NCBI GenBank assembly: GCA_964474635.1
Contig: CAYYTT010000006.1
Location: 1 to 64,000 of the forward strand
DNA from: CAYUYV01 sp964474635
GTDB lineage: Bacteria > Pseudomonadota > Alphaproteobacteria > JAJFIK01
DNA length: 64,000 nt
Direction of reading: 5' to 3'
Under the pieces are notes generated by a model. It ran no database searches. It saw only the letters and a list, made by a program, of their open reading frames with translations, and was not told where the DNA came from. Made by a program: the position numbers and the translations under genes. Below, one piece after another: positions 59,792 through 64,000 of the stretch (position 1 is its first letter; every line of letters starts with the position of its first letter).

Positions 59792-60775
59792 CTACTCCCT
59801 GCGTTCGACTTCAAGCGGTCGGCTGCCGCCAAAGATCAGTCCGGACGGGTCCGCTTCCACGCGCCGGACGAAGCGTTCGAGGCGAACCACAAGACGGCGG
59901 GCATCGGACACGAAGAGCGCGAGCTGCACGAGACCCTGGCTGGCGAAGGCTTGAACCGCCTCCTCATTATCGCGAACGACCCGCGACAGGTCACGCGCCA
60001 GCACTTCCGCCGACTGAAGCGTCTGCGTGACTTCGGTCACGAGCGCGCGCCCCTCGGTGTTCAAGAACCCGTCGAGATTTTTGGTCAGCACGGCGAGATC
60101 CTCGACCAGAACGCCGGCCTTTTGCGCCAGGACCGTGGCCTCGCCGGTCAGATCGGCCGTGTTGGTCACGATGCGCCGGATGTCGTCATCCTTGTCGGCG
60201 AAGGCCGCCGTGATCTTGCGCACATCCTGGAGGATCTGCGTCAGGACGAGGCGGTTTTCCTCATTCACGAGCGAGCGCAGATCGCGCAACAGCTCATCCC
60301 CCGTCTTCAACAATTCGGGGAAGCTGGCGAACAGCGACTGCAGGGATGAGGGTTCATACTGAATTTCAGCATGCAGGCCCTTGAGCGTGTAGTCGACACG
60401 CAGCCGGGCGCCCTCGCTTGTCGGGTTCGACAACTGCACGAAGGCGCCGCCGGTCAGGCCCTGCACTTCAAGGGTCGCGCGGGTGGTGGTGCGCATGACG
60501 ATGTCGTCGCGCTGTTCAACGCGGATCGTGACGCGGATGTTCTCAAGCTGCTGGGGATCGACGCGGATCCGTGCCACATCCCCCACCAGAATGCCCTGAT
60601 ACCGGACATCCGAGCCCACATTCAGGCCGGCGACGGATCCAGGAAACACAATGTCGTAATAGGCATATTGCCGATCGAACTGGTATTTGCCGATCCACAG
60701 GGCAAAGCCGACGCCAATGGCGATGAAGGCGAGCACGAACGCGCCGATTAATGTGTGATGGGCACGCGTTTCCAT
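59792..60775 (-). CDS. mlaD: MCE-family lipid-binding protein of the Mla-type system
   Basis: A 327-residue protein with one N-terminal helix (LIGAFVLAFIAIGVGFALWI) and an MCE domain: FPGSVAGLNVGSDVRYQGILVG and LEVQGLTGGAFVQLS. A long helical C-terminal part (about 130-310) has repeated Leu/Val heptads and is probably a coiled-coil needle or barrel extension as in larger MCE proteins. It binds phospholipid in the periplasm and joins MlaE/MlaF. The ATG at 60775 gives the short cytosolic tail ETRAHHT. Confidence 0.93.
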   Translation of the reverse strand: METRAHHTLIGAFVLAFIAIGVGFALWIGKYQFDRQYAYYDIVFPGSVAGLNVGSDVRYQGILVGDVARIRVDPQQLENIRVTIRVEQRDDIVMRTTTRATLEVQGLTGGAFVQLSNPTSEGARLRVDYTLKGLHAEIQYEPSSLQSLFASFPELLKTGDELLRDLRSLVNEENRLVLTQILQDVRKITAAFADKDDDIRRIVTNTADLTGEATVLAQKAGVLVEDLAVLTKNLDGFLNTEGRALVTEVTQTLQSAEVLARDLSRVVRDNEEAVQAFASQGLVQLALFVSDARRLVVRLERFVRRVEADPSGLIFGGSRPLEVERRE

Positions 60776-60887
60776 ACCCCAGCCCTCCGTTTCAGCCACT
60801 CAAGGTGGCTCCGCCTGTTTCGACCGGCCCCCGCGACCTGCGCCTGTGTGTTCCGCCCATGCCGATCGGGCGCGGCTGTCACGGCTG

Positions 60888-61697
60888 TCAGGCGGTTTTC
60901 TCCGCCGCCGCGCGGGCTCTCGGCCCCGTGAAGTATTCGCGGATCCAGGGATGATCCGAATAAGGGTGATCGCCATTGGTGATGTAGTCGATCGACCCGG
61001 AGATCAGCACCCGCTTTTCGGCCAGAACCGCCACGCGGTCGCAAATTGTATACAGACTGTCCAGGTCATGGGTCACCATAAAGACCGTGAAGCCCAATGT
61101 CGCGCGCAAGTCGAGGATCAATTGATCAAAGGCGGCGGCGCCGATGGGATCGAGACCGGCCGTCGGCTCGTCGAGAAAGATCAGATCGGGATCGAGCGAC
61201 AGGGCCCGCGCCAGACCGGCCCGCTTGCGCATCCCGCCCGACAGCTCCGAAGGCAATTTGGGGCCGGCGCTCGCATCGAGGCCCACAAGGCCGATTTTAA
61301 GCGCGGCAATCTCATTCATGAGCTGCTGGGGCAGCCTGAGATGTTCGCGCATGGGCACCTGGATGTTCTGCGCCACGCTCAGCGAGGAAAACAGCGCCCC
61401 GTCCTGGAACAAGATTCCCCAGCGGCGCTCCAGCATCCGGCGCTCATCGTCCGCGAGGCCGGCCAGTTCCTGGCCGAAAACGCGGATGTTGCCGGCCGCA
61501 GGCCGGTTCAGCCCGACGATCGTGCGCAGCAGAACCGACTTGCCCGTGCCCGAGCCCCCGACAATACCGATGATTTCGCCGGGATAAATGTCCAGGTCCA
61601 GATTGTCGTGGACCACCTGGCTGGCGAACTGATTGCGCAGGCCGCGGATGGACAGGATCGGGTCTTGTGAAGTGTCGGGCGTACCGGGCGCGTCCAT
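60888..61697 (-). CDS. mlaF: ABC transporter ATP-binding protein of the Mla-type system
   Basis: A 269-residue ATPase with Walker A GGSGTGKS (about 47-54), Q-loop in GILFQDGALFSSL, signature LSGGMRKRAGLARAL, Walker B LIFLDEPTAGLDP and switch His in VTHDL. LFSSLSVAQNI and PMREHLRL are typical of MlaF/TtgA-type lipid transport ATPases. It follows mlaE with a 4-nt gap and precedes mlaD by 112 nt. Confidence 0.95.
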   Translation of the reverse strand: MDAPGTPDTSQDPILSIRGLRNQFASQVVHDNLDLDIYPGEIIGIVGGSGTGKSVLLRTIVGLNRPAAGNIRVFGQELAGLADDERRMLERRWGILFQDGALFSSLSVAQNIQVPMREHLRLPQQLMNEIAALKIGLVGLDASAGPKLPSELSGGMRKRAGLARALSLDPDLIFLDEPTAGLDPIGAAAFDQLILDLRATLGFTVFMVTHDLDSLYTICDRVAVLAEKRVLISGSIDYITNGDHPYSDHPWIREYFTGPRARAAAEKTA

Positions 61698-61701
61698 GGA
61701 T

Positions 61702-62910
61702 CTAAAGTCCCAATTCGATCTGCACGACGGAGAAGATCGCATTGGTCACGATCACCGCGAAGATGGCCTGGACCACCGATTTGGTCGTCCGCCGGCCCAC
61801 CGATTCGGCGCTGCCCTCCACCATCATGCCCTGGTAACAGCCGATCATCGCGATCAGCAGGGCGTAGACCGGGGCCTTGACGAGGCCAATGGCGAAATCG
61901 GTCAAGGTCACCGTCTCGTAAAGGCGCGCGATGAATGAGCCGGGCGAAATCCCCAAATTCAGCCAGGCCACCGTCGCACCGCCGATCAGGCCAAGAAAGT
62001 CCGCGGCCACGGTGACGAGCGGCGCCGCGACGATCAAGGCCAGCACCCGGGGCAGAACCAGGATCTCGATGGGATCGAGGGCCAGGGTCCGCATGGCGTC
62101 GATTTCCTCGTGCTGCTTCATCGAGCCGATCTGCGCCGTGAACGCACTGCCCGAGCGCCCGGCGATCATGATGGCCGTCAAAAGCACGCCGAACTCACGC
62201 AGGAAGGCATAACCCACCAGGTAGACCACCAGGTCCTGGGCGCCGAAATCGGCCAGAATATTTGCGCCGAGAAAGGCGAGCACCGCGCCCACCAAGAAAG
62301 ACATCAGGGCAATGATCGGAAGGGCATTGAGGCCCGTTTGTTCGACCTGCACCACGAAGGAGGTCAGGCGAAAGCGCGCCGGATTGCGGATTGCCGTGCC
62401 CAGCGCCGTGATCAGCCGGCCCATCAGCGCCAGGATGGCCACGGCTTCCAGGCAGGCATTCACGGTCGCTTTGCCCGTGCGGTTCAAGGCGTCGATATAG
62501 GCGTTCACCGCCGGCGGGGCGATATCACAGGCGGTGTAGCGTTCGTCGACCCGTTCGATGAGATGCGCCTGGCTTTCGGTCAGGCCGGCAATGATCACAT
62601 CTCTGTGCAATTCAAAGCGATCACGGGTTTTGTCGATGATCCAGGCGCCGGCCGTGTCGAGTCGCGTGACCTCCGTCGCGTCGATCACAAGGGGGGCACC
62701 GCCGGTGACGTCGAGGGTGTCGAGCGTGTCGTACAGGGAGCCGATCTGGGCCACGGTCCAGGGCCCCGCGAGGGTGAGAACGGCGGCCTTGCCGCCATGG
62801 GGCCACGCGCCCCAGCCGATTCTGACCGCGGTTTCTCCGGCTTCGAAATGCCAGTCTTCGGGCCGAGTCCAGCCCGACGCACCGACAGCGCCCGCGGTGT
62901 CACCCGCCAT
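61702..62910 (-). CDS. mlaE: MlaE-type ABC permease with N-terminal STAS domain
   Basis: A 402-residue permease. Residues to about 120 form a STAS domain (VLTLAGPWTVAQIGSLYDTL, LVIDATEVTRLDTAGAWII), the equivalent of the separate MlaB protein, fused to the MlaE permease: LNALPIIALMSFLVGAVLAF, YAFLREFGVLLTAIMIAGRSG, AFTAQIGSMKQHEEIDAMRT and a C-terminal helix set. Start ATG 62910 has AGGGG 7 nt upstream; ATG 62943 is also possible. It heads the operon mlaE-mlaF-mlaD-lipoprotein. Confidence 0.94.
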   Translation of the reverse strand: MAGDTAGAVGASGWTRPEDWHFEAGETAVRIGWGAWPHGGKAAVLTLAGPWTVAQIGSLYDTLDTLDVTGGAPLVIDATEVTRLDTAGAWIIDKTRDRFELHRDVIIAGLTESQAHLIERVDERYTACDIAPPAVNAYIDALNRTGKATVNACLEAVAILALMGRLITALGTAIRNPARFRLTSFVVQVEQTGLNALPIIALMSFLVGAVLAFLGANILADFGAQDLVVYLVGYAFLREFGVLLTAIMIAGRSGSAFTAQIGSMKQHEEIDAMRTLALDPIEILVLPRVLALIVAAPLVTVAADFLGLIGGATVAWLNLGISPGSFIARLYETVTLTDFAIGLVKAPVYALLIAMIGCYQGMMVEGSAESVGRRTTKSVVQAIFAVIVTNAIFSVVQIELGL

Positions 62911-63263
62911 TGCCTTGCCCCTCAAGATCCGATCCACGCGCATCCGGCGCCTCGCCCGAGATCGAGTATTCAGGGGAGCGGTGCCACGTCAAGCACGCCG
63001 CCGGAGACATCGCCTCACACTGGCCCCAATGGGATGGCCCGTGTAGACTTCTTGGTGAAGGGTTAAGGGGTGGTGCTGGGACCTGTTGACAATCGTCGCA
63101 ACCGGGAGGGGAGCGGCGAATGTTGGCCTGGTGTCTCCCGTCCAGGACGCTTTGTTGGCCAGAACGCTTTGTTGGCCAGGATGCTTTGTTGACCAGGACG
63201 CTTTCTGGCAAGACGCGTCGCGCGACCACTGGGTCCCAGGCGTCCAGAGAGTATCGGAGCACC
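62911..63263. other. Divergent region between the mla operon and the CHASE2 gene
   Basis: This 353-bp stretch holds the promoters of both transcripts and a 17-bp tandem repeat (listed separately). If mlaE starts at 62943 the stretch is 33 bp shorter. No gene is seen. Confidence 0.5.
63145..63212. repeat. 17-bp tandem repeat, 4 copies, upstream of the CHASE2 gene
   Basis: Units GGACGCTTTGTTGGCCA (63145-63161), GAACGCTTTGTTGGCCA (63162-63178), GGATGCTTTGTTGACCA (63179-63195) and a diverged fourth (63196-63212). The array lies 52 bp before the start codon of the CHASE2-domain gene, so copy number would change promoter or leader spacing. Confidence 0.9.
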
Positions 63264-64000
63264 ATGAAACAGGTCGGATCCGCGGTGTGGGGGGAAGAGC
63301 GCGTTCTGCTCCTGGCCCCTGCGACAGTTCTTCTTTTCGCCGTCACCATCATCAGCCTCGATCCGTTAGGGCTCGCCACACGGCTGCGCGATTACGGCTT
63401 TGACCGTCTGCAGAACACTTTTGCCAGCGGAGAGGCCTTCGACGCGCCGCTGGTGACCCTGGTGGAAATCGACAATGCGAGCCTGCAGCAACTGGGCGAT
63501 TGGCCCTGGCCGCGCACCCGCTATGCCGACCTGATCGCGGAAGCCGAAGTGGCCGGCGCCCGGGCCATTCTGGTGGCGGACGGTCTGAGCCGGCCCGACC
63601 CGACGAGCCCTGCCGTGGTCACGCGCCATGTGGACGGTTTCGCGGCCACCATGCCGGCCGTCCAGGACGCGGCCCTGTCAAGCGAACACGACGCGGCCCT
63701 CGCCGATACGCTGTCCTTTTCGCGGGCGGTCATTCCCGTGGACGTGGCCCGCTCCTGGGACGAGGAGGCGGGCGAGCCCACGGATTTATCTTGGGCCCAG
63801 GCGGGTGCTTTACCGGTGACGGAAGAAACCCAGGCCTTTTTTCCCGCACTCCGGGTCACCGATGCGCCCCTGCCCATCTATACCGAGATCGGCGTTACGT
63901 TCGGCTTCGACAGCGTCATTCCGGATGAAGACGGGGTCTTGCGCACCGTGCCCCTCGCCGCGCGGATCGGCGAGCGGGTCGTCGCCTCGGACATTCTGGA
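63264..64000 (+). CDS. CHASE2-domain sensor protein, N-terminal part (cut by window edge)
   Basis: The open frame from ATG 63264 (GGAG 4 nt upstream) runs off the window. One N-terminal helix (LLLAPATVLLFAVTIISL) is followed by a CHASE2 sensory domain: RLRDYGFDRLQN, VTLVEIDNASLQQLGDWPWP, RTRYADLIAEAEVAGARAIL, and ITFGFDSVIPDEDG-like segment near the end. CHASE2 proteins carry adenylate cyclase, GGDEF or kinase outputs after three more helices; the output here is not visible. Confidence 0.85.
   Translation, partial: MKQVGSAVWGEERVLLLAPATVLLFAVTIISLDPLGLATRLRDYGFDRLQNTFASGEAFDAPLVTLVEIDNASLQQLGDWPWPRTRYADLIAEAEVAGARAILVADGLSRPDPTSPAVVTRHVDGFAATMPAVQDAALSSEHDAALADTLSFSRAVIPVDVARSWDEEAGEPTDLSWAQAGALPVTEETQAFFPALRVTDAPLPIYTEIGVTFGFDSVIPDEDGVLRTVPLAARIGERVVASDIL

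Overview
The window is a GC-rich, densely packed chromosomal segment of an alphaproteobacterium. Supporting traits are a DUF2336 protein, a zf-CHCC protein, a split-type transhydrogenase (pntAB/pntB), a short alphaproteobacterial-type NAD kinase, a STAS-fused MlaE, a biliverdin-type bacteriophytochrome and the ATP-grasp/alpha-E/Anbu cluster. The order resembles Rhodospirillales or Kordiimonadales-like lineages, but I cannot name the genus. I saw no tRNA, rRNA, CRISPR array, prophage or insertion sequence.

Layout. 1-4546 (-): start of the membrane pyrophosphatase gene, an exported hypothetical protein, thiL, a cytochrome P450 overlapping thiL, and a hotdog thioesterase. 4629-11396: the transglutaminase/DUF2126 amidoligase gene (-), divergent from circularly permuted ATP-grasp, alpha-E and Anbu proteasome-like genes (+). 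11578-15254 (+): flavin monooxygenase, serine hydrolase, GNAT and a small membrane protein. 15258-16520 (-): C-methyltransferase-like protein. 16962-20245 (+): M1 peptidase and a membrane protein. 20258-29276 (-): a long run with a divergent aminoacyl-carrier-protein-ligase homologue, an SDR, a membrane protein, a kynureninase-like enzyme, tryptophan dioxygenase, a pentapeptide/FGE-like protein, cobU and a serine-hydrolase homologue with Thr at the nucleophile position. 29586-32967 (+): M14 peptidase and a PAN protein. 33301-42114 (-): transhydrogenase, lipoprotein, zf-CHCC, patatin and an RND efflux pair. 42574-45260 (+): bacteriophytochrome kinase and receiver. 45403-48240 (-): TetR, class II aldolase and OpuAC-type binding protein. 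48530-55567 (mixed): NAD kinase, AbrB-type membrane protein, receiver, Nudix, RecQ, DUF2336, ArsR. 55575-62910 (-): a large degenerate NRPS-like protein, then a complete Mla-type lipid transport operon. 63264-64000 (+): start of a CHASE2-domain sensor.

Three things stand out. (1) The protein at 55575-58907 has the architecture adenylation - acidic linker - carrier - thioesterase - chorismate-lyase/DUF98-like, with an open frame over 1110 codons. The carrier Ser, the thioesterase Ser and His and key adenylation motifs are replaced, so only the C-terminal domain might be catalytic. (2) The window holds at least eight short tandem-repeat loci with 16-19 bp units. Those inside genes all have an 18-bp period, while those outside genes or at stop codons mostly have 16, 17 or 19 bp. 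(3) A class II aminoacyl-tRNA-synthetase-like protein at 20258-21298 aligns by eye with amino acid:carrier-protein ligases but lacks the motif 3 Arg and two zinc Cys. The ATP-grasp/alpha-E/transglutaminase/Anbu cluster is a known but poorly understood peptide-modification system. Here its two arms diverge from a 220-bp region containing a 39-bp imperfect palindrome.
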